Shown in pieces: positions 28,837 through 37,163 of a stretch of DNA of 64,000 nt. Position numbers and translations under genes: made by a program. The DNA is from Bacteroidota bacterium (GTDB taxonomy: Bacteria > Bacteroidota > Bacteroidia > B-17B0 > Aurantibacillaceae). The DNA is taken from NCBI GenBank assembly GCA_017303905.1, contig JAFLBH010000003.1, positions 124,001-188,000 of the forward strand. The letters are read 5' to 3'. Below the pieces are notes generated by a model, which saw only the letters and a program-made list of their open reading frames with translations, was not told the origin of the DNA and made no database searches. Each line of letters opens with the position of its first letter. Position 1 is the stretch's first letter.

Positions 28837-29646
28837 TTGAAAAAAGCCTTCTACATATTTATATCTGTTCTTGTGTTTAATCCATTTCATTCGCAGATTT
28901 TAGTCATAGCACACAGAGGAGCCAGTGAAATTGCACCTGAGAATACACTTCCGGCATTTGAAGAAGCCATTAAAGCCGGGGCAGATTATATTGAAACGGA
29001 TGTGCATCAAACTTCAGACGGGAAAGTGGTTATCATGCACGATTTAAGTGTTAACAGAACCTGCGAATTGCCGAATAAAATCAATAAGAATAAAAAGGTT
29101 TTGATAAAGGAACTAAAGCTTAGTGAATTTTTAGAGTTAAAAATAAAAGGGCAAACGTTTTCTCCTCCTACACTCGATTCAGCCATTAAGCTCATCAATG
29201 GACGATGTAAATTATTAATAGAATTAAAAAAGGGCAACGCGTATTATCCGGGAATCGAAAAAAACATTCTTGAAATTATTCAGCAAAACAAAGCTGAGAG
29301 TTGGGTGGATGTAATTCATTCCTTTGATAAAAAATCTTTATTACAGTTACAGGAACAAAAAACCGGAGCTAAGCTGCAAAAATTAATCGTTTTCAGATTG
29401 CCTTTGGGAAGCTTTACCTTTTCAGGAAGGTGGGATAAAGACAATTTTAAAAATTGGCAGGGCGTTAATTCCTATTACAGATTCACCTCCAAGCGACTGA
29501 TTCGTAAACTTCATAAGGAAGGGAAAACCGTGTACGCCTGGACGGTAAATAATGCCAAATGGGCCAGAAAGCTGAAAAAGAGGAAGATTGATGGCATTAT
29601 CACAAATAATCCGGCCATGGTTAAGGAAATTCTTGCTATCAACTAG
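28837..29646 (+). CDS. Secreted glycerophosphodiester phosphodiesterase
   Basis: A 269-residue GDPD of the TIM-barrel family, which hydrolyses glycerophosphodiesters to glycerol-3-phosphate and an alcohol. A signal peptide (about 1-19, FNPFHSQ) precedes the catalytic motifs: IAHRGASEIAPENT with the HRG catalytic arginine and ENT glutamate, ETDVHQTSDGKVVIMHD with the metal-binding E/D and catalytic H, and the C-terminal VYAWTVNNAKWARKL. It therefore acts in the periplasm or outside. The start codon is TTG at 28837; no ATG precedes the signal peptide. Confidence 0.92.
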   Translation: MKKAFYIFISVLVFNPFHSQILVIAHRGASEIAPENTLPAFEEAIKAGADYIETDVHQTSDGKVVIMHDLSVNRTCELPNKINKNKKVLIKELKLSEFLELKIKGQTFSPPTLDSAIKLINGRCKLLIELKKGNAYYPGIEKNILEIIQQNKAESWVDVIHSFDKKSLLQLQEQKTGAKLQKLIVFRLPLGSFTFSGRWDKDNFKNWQGVNSYYRFTSKRLIRKLHKEGKTVYAWTVNNAKWARKLKKRKIDGIITNNPAMVKEILAIN

Positions 29647-29663
29647 AAAATAGTGTATATTTG
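29633..29663 (+). promoter_or_regulatory. Promoter of the tRNA-Arg transcript
   Basis: TTG at 29633-29635 and TATATTTG at 29656-29663, with 20 bases between, match the Bacteroidota sigma-A consensus TTG-N17-23-TAnnTTTG. Transcription would start near 29669 and give a leader of about 75 nt before the tRNA. Confidence 0.75.
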
Positions 29664-29675
29664 CAGCCGATATTT

Positions 29676-29746
29676 TTGGTTCTGTAGTCGCGAGGTTAAC
29701 TTGCGATGGCGAGTAATACCTCGCCACTCAACGAATCTTAAAAATT
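29676..29746 (+). other. Structured 5' leader of the tRNA-Arg transcript
   Basis: Between promoter and tRNA two small hairpins can form: GGCGAG/CTCGCC near 29707-29724, and TCGCGAG with CTTGCGA (one mismatch) around 29687-29705. The segment begins GGTTCTGTAG, close to the first bases of the tRNA (GGTTCCGTAG), but it has no T-arm consensus and does not fold as a tRNA. Function unknown; probably removed in tRNA processing. Confidence 0.35.
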
Positions 29747-29820
29747 GGTTCCGTAGCTCAACTGGATAGAGCATCTCACTACGGATGAGAAGGTTTGGGG
29801 TTCGACTCCCTACGGTACCA
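29747..29820 (+). tRNA. tRNA-Arg (anticodon ACG)
   Basis: A 74-nt cloverleaf. The D stem is GCTC/GAGC, the anticodon stem TCTCA/TGAGA is perfect, the anticodon loop CTACGGA gives ACG (read as ICG, arginine CGN codons), and the T loop is TTCGACT in a GGGG/CCCT stem. The acceptor stem GGTTCCG pairs with CGGTACC except at the fourth pair, where T faces T. The discriminator is A and no CCA tail is encoded. A terminator follows. Confidence 0.93.
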
Positions 29821-29822
29821 CA

Positions 29823-29853
29823 AAAAACGGCTGTCTTTTAGGCAGCCGTTTTT
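29823..29853 (+). terminator. Bidirectional terminator between tRNA-Arg and fdhA
   Basis: CGGCTG at 29828-29833 pairs with CAGCCG at 29843-29848; flanking A and T runs on the two sides make it work in both directions, ending the tRNA transcript from the left and the formate operon from the right. Confidence 0.85.
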
Positions 29854-29882
29854 GTTTTCATTTAGTGAGGCATTTAACCCTG

Positions 29883-32615
29883 TTAATTCTTCTGATTTTT
29901 AAACTTTCCTTTACTTTTTCGAATGTTTACGGCCACAACTTTGTACTCCGGACACATAGCCTCAGAATCATGTACGCTTGAAGTAATATTATTCATCATG
30001 ATTTCAGGGAAGTGAAAAGTAGAACTTAAAATGCCCGGCTTTACCTCATCGGTCAAGCGTGCTTTCACATCCACCTTACCACGAGCACTGATCACACACA
30101 CCATATCCCCATTATTAATTAAATGTTTTTTAGCGTCTGAAGGATTGATCATTAAATAATCTTCCTTTAATATTTTTGCATTATTGGTACGACGCGTCAT
30201 AGCACCACAATTATAATGCTCTAACTCGCGATTGGTTGTAATGATATATGGAAATTCATTACCGTTCTCCACCAACTCTTTGGTTTCTGACCAACTGTTA
30301 TGAATGAATCTTCCTTTTCCGCGCTTAAATTCGTTAATGTGCAATAAATCAGAATCAGTTCCATCTTTTGCTACCGGCCATTGTAAGCCATTATCACCAA
30401 GTAATTCCCACTTAACACCGGCAAAGAATGGAACAATCTTTGAAATTTCATTTTCCAATAAAGTGGCCGGATTGTAATCTTCCTGCTTGTAACCCATGCG
30501 GTTCATGATGTCTACAATAATTTGTCCGTCGGGCTTTGTGCCTTCAACCGGCTCTACTACTTTTTGCACGCGTTGTATTCTTCGCTCACCATTGGTAAAC
30601 GTTCCGCTCTTTTCCAAGAATGATGCACCCGGTAATACTACATGTGCAAGCTTGGCTGTCTCAGTCATGAATAATTCCTGCACCACAAATAAATCGAGTT
30701 TACTCAATGCATTTACCACATGATGTGTGTTAGGATCGGTTTGCGCCATGTCTTCACCTATGGCCCATAAAGCTTTCAGTTTTCCTTCTAATGCCGCATC
30801 ATACATTTGCGGAATTTTATAGCCGATATAATCCGGTAATTTCGCTCCATAAAAATCTTCATACAACTTATGATTATTCGGATCGGTGACATCCAAATAA
30901 CCTGCTCCTTGATGAGGCTGACATCCCATGTCCGCTGCACCTTGTACATTGTTTTGTCCGCGCAATGGATTAACACCAACACCACGTTTACCAATGTTTC
31001 CTGTTATCATGGCTAAGTCGGCAATTAACATCACAGTATAAGTTCCCTGAGAATGTTCTGTAACACCTAATCCATGAAACGACATGGCACGCTCTGCCTT
31101 CGCATAAGTTATCGCTGCCTCACGCACTAATTCTTTTTTAACGCCGGTTACTTTTTCAAGTTCATTAATATCTTGTTTTAATACTTGCTGTTTAAAGTCG
31201 TCATAACCTTCCGTGCGTCCACTTATAAAATCTTTATCTTCTAATCCTTCTGTTATGATGTAATACAACATCATATTAAGAAGTGCAACATTCGTACCCG
31301 GGCGTAATTGTAAATGGTATTGAGCATATTTTGCTAACTCAGTACGACGAGGGTCAATCACAATTAGTGTTTTACCCTTCATGGCTTGTTGCTTAATTTT
31401 CGCGCCTGTTACAGGATGCGCATCGGTTGGATTAGCACCAATAACCATGATGCAATCCGTGTATTTCAAATCTTTAATAGAATTGGTAGCAGCGCCTGTT
31501 CCAAATGTTCTTTGCATACCTAATGCGGTTGGCGAGTGACATACACGTGCACAACTATCGATGTTATTCGTGCCAATTACGGCGCGAATAAATTTCTGCA
31601 TTAAATAATTTTCTTCGTTAGTACAACGTGCGGATGAAATTCCCGCAATGGCATCTGCACCATTCTTATTTTTTATTTCAGTGAGCTTATTGGCAATAAA
31701 ATCATACGCCTCATCCCAAGTTGCCGATTCAAATTTACCATTACGTTTAATTAACGGTGTACGTAATCGCTCCGGATGATTATAAAACGAAAAAGCAAAA
31801 CGACCTTTCAAACAAGTATGACCTTGATTCGCTTCTGCTTCAACCGGTGCCTGAATGGATTTCACTTTTCCTCCCTGTGAGGCCACTTCCAAATTACAAC
31901 CTACACCACAATATGTACATACCGTGCGTGTCTTATTCAGGTTCGCTACAGACTTTGATTCAAAAATATCTGAGATGGCTGAGGTAGGACAAGCCTGTGC
32001 ACACGCACCGCAACTTACACAATCTGATTTTTCGAAAGTTGTATCTAATCCTTTAATGATATGCGCATCAAAACCACGACCTGCCATGCTCAATACAAAT
32101 TCTCCTTGCACTTCATCGCAGGCTCGCACACAACGGAAACAGTTAATACATTTAGAAAAATCGGAAGTCATATACGCATGACTTAAATCTTTTTTTCTAT
32201 CTAGATGATTTTTGCCTTCCGGATATCTAACGTCGCGCACCCCTACCTTTGCGGCTACCGTTTGCAGTTCGCAATTATTATTTACTTCACACGTTAAACA
32301 GTCAAGCGGATGATCCGTTAAAACTAATTCCACAATATTTCTCCGCAATTTCTGAATGCGTTCTGAATGCGGGAAAATGTATGATCCTGCCATCACCGGT
32401 GTATGACAAGACGCTTGTGACTTCACAGGACCATTTTCCTTCAATGCCACATCAACACTGCAAACACGGCATGAACCAAAGGGATCAAGATTAGGCGCAT
32501 CGCAGAGTGTGGGAACATAGTCCTTTCCGAAATTTCTTTTTAAAAACGCAAGAATCGTTTCGCCTTCGTTAATCTCGTAAGGCTTATTATCGATGTAGGC
32601 AATGTTTTTGCTCAT
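29883..32615 (-). CDS. fdhA: NAD-dependent formate dehydrogenase, catalytic alpha subunit
   Basis: A 910-residue molybdenum or tungsten bis-MGD enzyme that oxidises formate to CO2. Domain order: an N-terminal [2Fe-2S] domain (C38, C49, C52, C70), a NuoG-like H-x3-C cluster region (HPLDCLTC, 102-119), two [4Fe-4S] ferredoxin motifs (CINCFRCVRACDE at 156-168, CVSCGACAQACP at 199-210), then the catalytic domain with its own cluster (CTYCGVGC, 233-240). The metal ligand is cysteine C359 in RVCHSPT, not selenocysteine. This layout, with a NuoEF-like partner next door, is that of cytosolic NAD+-linked FDHs. It is the last gene of the operon. Confidence 0.93.
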   Translation of the reverse strand: MSKNIAYIDNKPYEINEGETILAFLKRNFGKDYVPTLCDAPNLDPFGSCRVCSVDVALKENGPVKSQASCHTPVMAGSYIFPHSERIQKLRRNIVELVLTDHPLDCLTCEVNNNCELQTVAAKVGVRDVRYPEGKNHLDRKKDLSHAYMTSDFSKCINCFRCVRACDEVQGEFVLSMAGRGFDAHIIKGLDTTFEKSDCVSCGACAQACPTSAISDIFESKSVANLNKTRTVCTYCGVGCNLEVASQGGKVKSIQAPVEAEANQGHTCLKGRFAFSFYNHPERLRTPLIKRNGKFESATWDEAYDFIANKLTEIKNKNGADAIAGISSARCTNEENYLMQKFIRAVIGTNNIDSCARVCHSPTALGMQRTFGTGAATNSIKDLKYTDCIMVIGANPTDAHPVTGAKIKQQAMKGKTLIVIDPRRTELAKYAQYHLQLRPGTNVALLNMMLYYIITEGLEDKDFISGRTEGYDDFKQQVLKQDINELEKVTGVKKELVREAAITYAKAERAMSFHGLGVTEHSQGTYTVMLIADLAMITGNIGKRGVGVNPLRGQNNVQGAADMGCQPHQGAGYLDVTDPNNHKLYEDFYGAKLPDYIGYKIPQMYDAALEGKLKALWAIGEDMAQTDPNTHHVVNALSKLDLFVVQELFMTETAKLAHVVLPGASFLEKSGTFTNGERRIQRVQKVVEPVEGTKPDGQIIVDIMNRMGYKQEDYNPATLLENEISKIVPFFAGVKWELLGDNGLQWPVAKDGTDSDLLHINEFKRGKGRFIHNSWSETKELVENGNEFPYIITTNRELEHYNCGAMTRRTNNAKILKEDYLMINPSDAKKHLINNGDMVCVISARGKVDVKARLTDEVKPGILSSTFHFPEIMMNNITSSVHDSEAMCPEYKVVAVNIRKSKGKFKNQKN

Positions 32616-32623
32616 AGCGTAAT

Positions 32624-34276
32624 TTATTTAGTGAAATATTGTTTTAATTCTTTATCGAAGTATTGCAAAGCATTTTTTATTGGTAATGGTAATCCACCTC
32701 CTAATGCGCACAACGACCCGGTCTCCATGGTTTCCAATAAATCATTAAGCAATTCTTTTTCAATTTTGTATTTGGAAGTACGTGCTTTGTTGATGAGCTC
32801 ATATCCTCGGGTAGAACCTAAGCGACACGGGAAACATTTTCCACAACTTTCATGTGCCGTAAATTGAAACAGATGCTCAATGTATTTTATGATAGGAAAT
32901 TTTTCAGGTAAACAAACTACTGAAGCATGACCTAATAAAAATCCATTTTCCGCAAAGGATTCAAAATCTACCGTTAAGTTTTTCACTTTAGTTAATGGAA
33001 CTAACCCTCCTAATGGTCCGCCAATGTGCATGGCTTTTACTTTTCTATTAAATCCTCCGCCTAACTTTTTAAAAACTACGTCGAGTGGAGTACCCATATC
33101 CACTTCATAAACGCCGGGTTTATTAAAGAAACTATCCAGAGAAACTAATTTAGTACCGGTGGATCTTCCGCGGCCAATCGAAGCAAATTGTTTACCGCCG
33201 TTTTTAATGATGTACGGAATGCATGCTAATGTTTCCACATTGTTTACTACAGTTGGTTTATTAAATAAACCTTGCTGAGTAGGAAACGGGGGACGAACAC
33301 GAACTTCTGGACGTTGTCCTTCAATTGAATTTAATAAAGCAGTTTCTTCGCCGCAAATGTAGGCGCCTTGTGCACGGATAATCTTAAAATCGTAATTGAA
33401 ATTTGCACCAAGTATATTCTCGCCCAGTAATTTTTTCGTGCGTAAATCATCAATCGCTTTTTGCGTTATTTCAATCGCTTCCGGATACTCGGCACGGATG
33501 TAAAGAACTCCGGTATTTGCACCAGTGATATAGCCGGCAATCATCATTCCTAACAATACAGAATGCGGTTGTTGTTCTAATAAATAACGATCGGAATAAG
33601 CGCCCGGATCACCTTCATCGGCATTACACACAATGAATTTTATTTTTCCTTCTGTGTTTTTGCACGATTCCAATTTAAAAGATATTGGAAATCCGGCACC
33701 GCCTCGTCCGCGTAACCCTGAATCTTTTAACTCATTCAGTAAATCATCCGGTGAACGTTTCAGAGCTTCACCTAATGTAAAATAATATTCATCAATACCC
33801 GGAAAATGTCCGGTTAGAACTTGAGTACCGATGTGAGTGGTATTGTAAGTACCTTCACTCTTAAACTTACCCTTTTTTATTTGCGCAATTTTAGAAATGT
33901 CGGTTCCTGAGTAATTTTTTCCATTATAATTAAACGTGTTGTTTTCGTGACAACGACCCATACAACACATCTCTCCTATTTCATCTTTTTTGAAATTACG
34001 TTCTAATTTTTTTCTTAATCCTTCCTGAGTTCCCGCTGTTAAACAAGAGCTACCATTGCATATATAAACTTTCTTTCCCTTGTTCTCTTCTCTCAAAAAA
34101 TCATAGAAGCTGGCAGCACCGTATACATTCGCTTTACCAATTAAAAATTCGTTAGCCAGTTTTTCCATTTCGGCTTTTGAAGGTGTGCCGGTGCGTTTAG
34201 CAGCAACGCCCAATTCCTCAAACAAGTTTTCGGTTAAACCTTTTCTTCCGGATAATTCACTTAAGTTTTTTGACAT
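32624..34276 (-). CDS. fdhB: NAD-dependent formate dehydrogenase, beta subunit (NuoE-NuoF fusion)
   Basis: A 550-residue electron-transfer subunit. The N-terminal part (about 1-140) is NuoE-like with [2Fe-2S] cysteines in ICNGSSC and EMCCMGRC. The rest is NuoF-like: SGLRGRGGAGFP (NADH/FMN entry), NADEGDPGAYSDR, ICGEETALLNSIEGQRPEV, and C-terminal [4Fe-4S] ligands in ESCGKCFPCRLG. It passes electrons from the alpha subunit to NAD+. It ends 8 bp upstream of fdhA. A bidirectional hydrogenase diaphorase would look similar, but the FDH alpha neighbour settles the assignment. Confidence 0.92.
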   Translation of the reverse strand: MSKNLSELSGRKGLTENLFEELGVAAKRTGTPSKAEMEKLANEFLIGKANVYGAASFYDFLREENKGKKVYICNGSSCLTAGTQEGLRKKLERNFKKDEIGEMCCMGRCHENNTFNYNGKNYSGTDISKIAQIKKGKFKSEGTYNTTHIGTQVLTGHFPGIDEYYFTLGEALKRSPDDLLNELKDSGLRGRGGAGFPISFKLESCKNTEGKIKFIVCNADEGDPGAYSDRYLLEQQPHSVLLGMMIAGYITGANTGVLYIRAEYPEAIEITQKAIDDLRTKKLLGENILGANFNYDFKIIRAQGAYICGEETALLNSIEGQRPEVRVRPPFPTQQGLFNKPTVVNNVETLACIPYIIKNGGKQFASIGRGRSTGTKLVSLDSFFNKPGVYEVDMGTPLDVVFKKLGGGFNRKVKAMHIGGPLGGLVPLTKVKNLTVDFESFAENGFLLGHASVVCLPEKFPIIKYIEHLFQFTAHESCGKCFPCRLGSTRGYELINKARTSKYKIEKELLNDLLETMETGSLCALGGGLPLPIKNALQYFDKELKQYFTK

Positions 34277-34286
34277 ATCAATATTT

Positions 34287-35123
34287 TTAAATGGCCTTTA
34301 GCCAATTATTGTTTTCTTTTAAATCCTTTATTTTTTCGGGATGACTATAAACCGTAAAGTAATTGTTTCGGCAAAAAGCCATTAACGTAATACCAAGTTC
34401 CTTTGAAAAATCTACAGCCAAAGATGATGGTGCAGATACAGATGCTAAAAATGGAATTCCGGCGATGAAGCATTTGCTTACAATTTCATAGGAGATGCGT
34501 CCGCTTACAATTAAACATTTGGCCTCATTTAATTTTTTTCCAATCAGTAAGTCACCAATCACTTTATCAACGGCATTATGTCTGCCAATATCTTCTTGCA
34601 GACTTAACAATTCTCCATGTAGAGTAAATGCAGCGGATGCATGAGAACCGCCCGACTGCTTGAAAGTACTTTGTCTGGAATTCATGCTGTCAAACATTTT
34701 TCCAACTAAGGCCGGATCCAACTGAGCAGACGATAAAACGGAAGCATGTGAAGTGTTGTGTAAATCTTCTAATTCGGTTTTACCGCATATACCGCATGAA
34801 GTAACGGATAACAGATTTCGTTTGTTTAAATAATTGTCGCGAATTTTCTCCGGATTAATTTTAACATTCACTTCCACCGGATGATCTAGATTATCTTTCT
34901 TAAGAATTTCAATTACCGGATTTTCGTTTTTATCCTTATAAACATCTTCCGTAAAAAGCAATCCTCTAACCAATTCTTCATCGTTACCCGGACAACGCAT
35001 GGTAATGGTAAAAACTTCACCATTAATAAATATTTTAAGAGACCCTTCAACCACTAAAGAATCATTTACCTCATGAAACTCTTCATGAGTGTATTTAATT
35101 CCTTTATAGTTGAGTGTACTCAT
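34287..35123 (-). CDS. fdhD: Formate dehydrogenase accessory sulfurtransferase
   Basis: A 278-residue protein with the essential CxxC of FdhD (C110 and C113 in TSCGICGK) and the conserved FTLHGELLSLQEDIGRHNAVDKV segment in shorter pieces (EDIGRHNAVDK). FdhD carries sulfur from a cysteine desulfurase to the molybdenum cofactor before its insertion into FDH. It sits between fdhB (10 bp) and fhs (8 bp). Confidence 0.95.
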   Translation of the reverse strand: MSTLNYKGIKYTHEEFHEVNDSLVVEGSLKIFINGEVFTITMRCPGNDEELVRGLLFTEDVYKDKNENPVIEILKKDNLDHPVEVNVKINPEKIRDNYLNKRNLLSVTSCGICGKTELEDLHNTSHASVLSSAQLDPALVGKMFDSMNSRQSTFKQSGGSHASAAFTLHGELLSLQEDIGRHNAVDKVIGDLLIGKKLNEAKCLIVSGRISYEIVSKCFIAGIPFLASVSAPSSLAVDFSKELGITLMAFCRNNYFTVYSHPEKIKDLKENNNWLKAI

Positions 35124-35131
35124 ATCATATC

Positions 35132-36814
35132 TTAAGATAAACCCGTGATTTTTCCGTTTGCATCAATATCCATGCCTTCAGATGCAGGAATGGCAGGTAA
35201 ACCAGGCATTCGCATCATTTCACCTAAAATTGGAATAACAAAACCGGCACCGGCAGCAAATTCAAACTCTCGGACAGTAATATTGAAGTTACGTGGCCGG
35301 CCTATCTTAGTTTCATTATCGGAAAACGATTTTTGTGTTTTCGCCATACAAACAGGCATTTTATCGTAGCCTAACTCTTTAATATTCTTCAATCCGGCAC
35401 GAGCTGCCGCGGTGTATTCTACGTTGTCCGCTCCGTAAATTTCTGTAGCAATAGTTTTGATTTTATCTTCAATTGATAAATTCCAATCGTAAAGTGGTTT
35501 AAATTTATTTTTACCTGATTCAATGGTTTCAACCACCGCTTTTGCTAAGTCGGTAGTACCTTCTCCACCCTTTGCCCAACATTCGCTAAGTATACATTTC
35601 ACACCTTTATCAGCACATTGTTGAATAATATAATCCGTTTCTTCTTTTGAATCGCTGATAAAACTATTGATTGCAACAACAGGAGTAATCCCGAATTTCA
35701 TGCAATTCTCCATGTGCTTTTCCAAGTTTTCGAATCCCTTTTTAACGCGATCTAAACTTGCTGTGTTATATTCTTCTTTTTTAGCGCCGCCATGATGACG
35801 TAATGCGCGAACGGTGGCCACTAATACAATTGCATCCGGAGCTAAATTACCATAACCACATTTTATGTCCATAAACTTTTCAGCACCTAAATCAGCACCA
35901 AAACCAGCCTCTGTTACAACATAATCACCTAATGATAATCCCATTTTAGTAGCGATGATTGTATTGGTTCCCTGAGCAATATTAGCAAACGGTCCGCCAT
36001 GCAAAATCGCAGGATTTCCTTCAAGTGTTTGAACTAAATTAGGCTTAATAGCATCCTTTAAAAGTATGGCCATTGCGCCTTGTGCATTTAAATCACGCGC
36101 ATAAATCGGCTTTTTATCGAATGTAAATCCAATAAAAATATTACCGAGTTTAGTTTTTAAATCTTCGAAATTCTTCGACATGCAAAGAATCGCCATCACC
36201 TCAGAGGCAGGCGTAATATTAAATCCATCCTGACGAGGAATTCCATTAGCGGTACCACCCAAGCCAATTACAATGTCGCGAAGTGAACGATCGTTCATGT
36301 CCATAACACGTTTCCATACAATGGTACGCGGATCGATATTCAAATTGCGGGTTTTACTTTGAATGTTATTATCGATTAAAGCTGATAATAAATTATTCGC
36401 TTTTTCAATGGCATTAAAATCACCGGTGAAATGCAGATTAATATCCTCCATAGGAATAACCTGAGAATATCCGCCGCCGGCAGCGCCACCTTTAATTCCG
36501 AATACAGGCCCTAAAGAAGGTTCGCGTAAAACAACTATTGTTTTCTTACCGATTTTATTCATTCCCTCTGTTAAGCCAATAGAGGTTGTTGTTTTTCCTT
36601 CACCTGCAGGAGTAGGACTAATAGCAGTAACCAAAATTAATTTCGCCTTTTTAATTTTCTCCTCATTAATAAGTGAAAGCGGTAATTTCGCTTTGTATTT
36701 TCCATAATGCTCGAGATCGTCAACGTTAATGTTGATTTTTTTAGCAATGTTATTGATATGATCAATTTTTGCACTTTGTGCAATCTCAAGATCTGATTTT
36801 GGTTTTGCTGTCAT
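35132..36814 (-). CDS. fhs: Formate--tetrahydrofolate ligase
   Basis: A 560-residue ATP-dependent ligase forming 10-formyl-THF from formate. The P-loop PTPAGEGKTTTSIG lies at residues 67-80, followed by REPSLGPVFGIKGGAAGGGY and GDFNAIEKANNLL; the C-terminus RMPGLPAIPASEGMDID is the family end. It opens the operon fhs-fdhD-fdhB-fdhA, so the cell can send formate either into C1-folate metabolism or to CO2 and NADH. No exact -7 box was found upstream. Confidence 0.97.
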   Translation of the reverse strand: MTAKPKSDLEIAQSAKIDHINNIAKKININVDDLEHYGKYKAKLPLSLINEEKIKKAKLILVTAISPTPAGEGKTTTSIGLTEGMNKIGKKTIVVLREPSLGPVFGIKGGAAGGGYSQVIPMEDINLHFTGDFNAIEKANNLLSALIDNNIQSKTRNLNIDPRTIVWKRVMDMNDRSLRDIVIGLGGTANGIPRQDGFNITPASEVMAILCMSKNFEDLKTKLGNIFIGFTFDKKPIYARDLNAQGAMAILLKDAIKPNLVQTLEGNPAILHGGPFANIAQGTNTIIATKMGLSLGDYVVTEAGFGADLGAEKFMDIKCGYGNLAPDAIVLVATVRALRHHGGAKKEEYNTASLDRVKKGFENLEKHMENCMKFGITPVVAINSFISDSKEETDYIIQQCADKGVKCILSECWAKGGEGTTDLAKAVVETIESGKNKFKPLYDWNLSIEDKIKTIATEIYGADNVEYTAAARAGLKNIKELGYDKMPVCMAKTQKSFSDNETKIGRPRNFNITVREFEFAAGAGFVIPILGEMMRMPGLPAIPASEGMDIDANGKITGLS

Positions 36815-37120
36815 ATTAATTTTGGATTTTTATAATCGCTGGTGTTTATGTTGTTTTAAATCGTTGAACTTTGCTTTATAGTATTATGATGAGTAAATAA
36901 CGATGAGTAAAAATAAATCAGACTTAAATTAAAAGCAAGTAATCTAATCATGAAAAAGAAACATTGATTTTTATACCTTCAATATTGCGAAAATTATCCG
37001 AATCTCAAAATAAATACGCTAAAAAACGCTTCAAAAAAGCTATATTTTAACCTCCTTACCAATTAACCTCAAATCTCCCAAAAGTTTAAGCTTTGCCTTA
37101 GTGCCATGTATAAAACAAAA
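36815..37120. other. Intergenic region upstream of fhs
   Basis: About 300 bases without a gene. I see a short direct repeat GATGAGTAAA (around 36890 and 36903) and AT-rich stretches, and no exact TAnnTTTG box facing fhs. The fhs promoter must lie here but I cannot pinpoint it. Nothing else is supported. Confidence 0.5.
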
Positions 37121-37141
37121 AACCCCGAAAAATTCGGGGTT
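37121..37141 (-). terminator. Intrinsic terminator of the beta-solenoid gene
   Basis: A perfect 9-bp hairpin (AACCCCGAA, loop AAA, TTCGGGGTT). Read on the minus strand it is followed by TTTTTTGTTTT, so it ends the 37164-37769 gene and isolates it as a single-gene transcript. Confidence 0.88.
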
Positions 37142-37163
37142 CTTATAATTGTTTAATTGGTAA

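Noticed and set aside
29883..32615. Selenocysteine in the formate dehydrogenase
   Set aside because: The metal-ligand position is an ordinary cysteine codon in RVCHSPT, and no in-frame TGA is present.
36885..36915. Direct repeat GATGAGTAAA as an operator or attachment site
   Set aside because: Only two copies in AT-rich sequence, no dyad symmetry and no integrase or mobile gene nearby.
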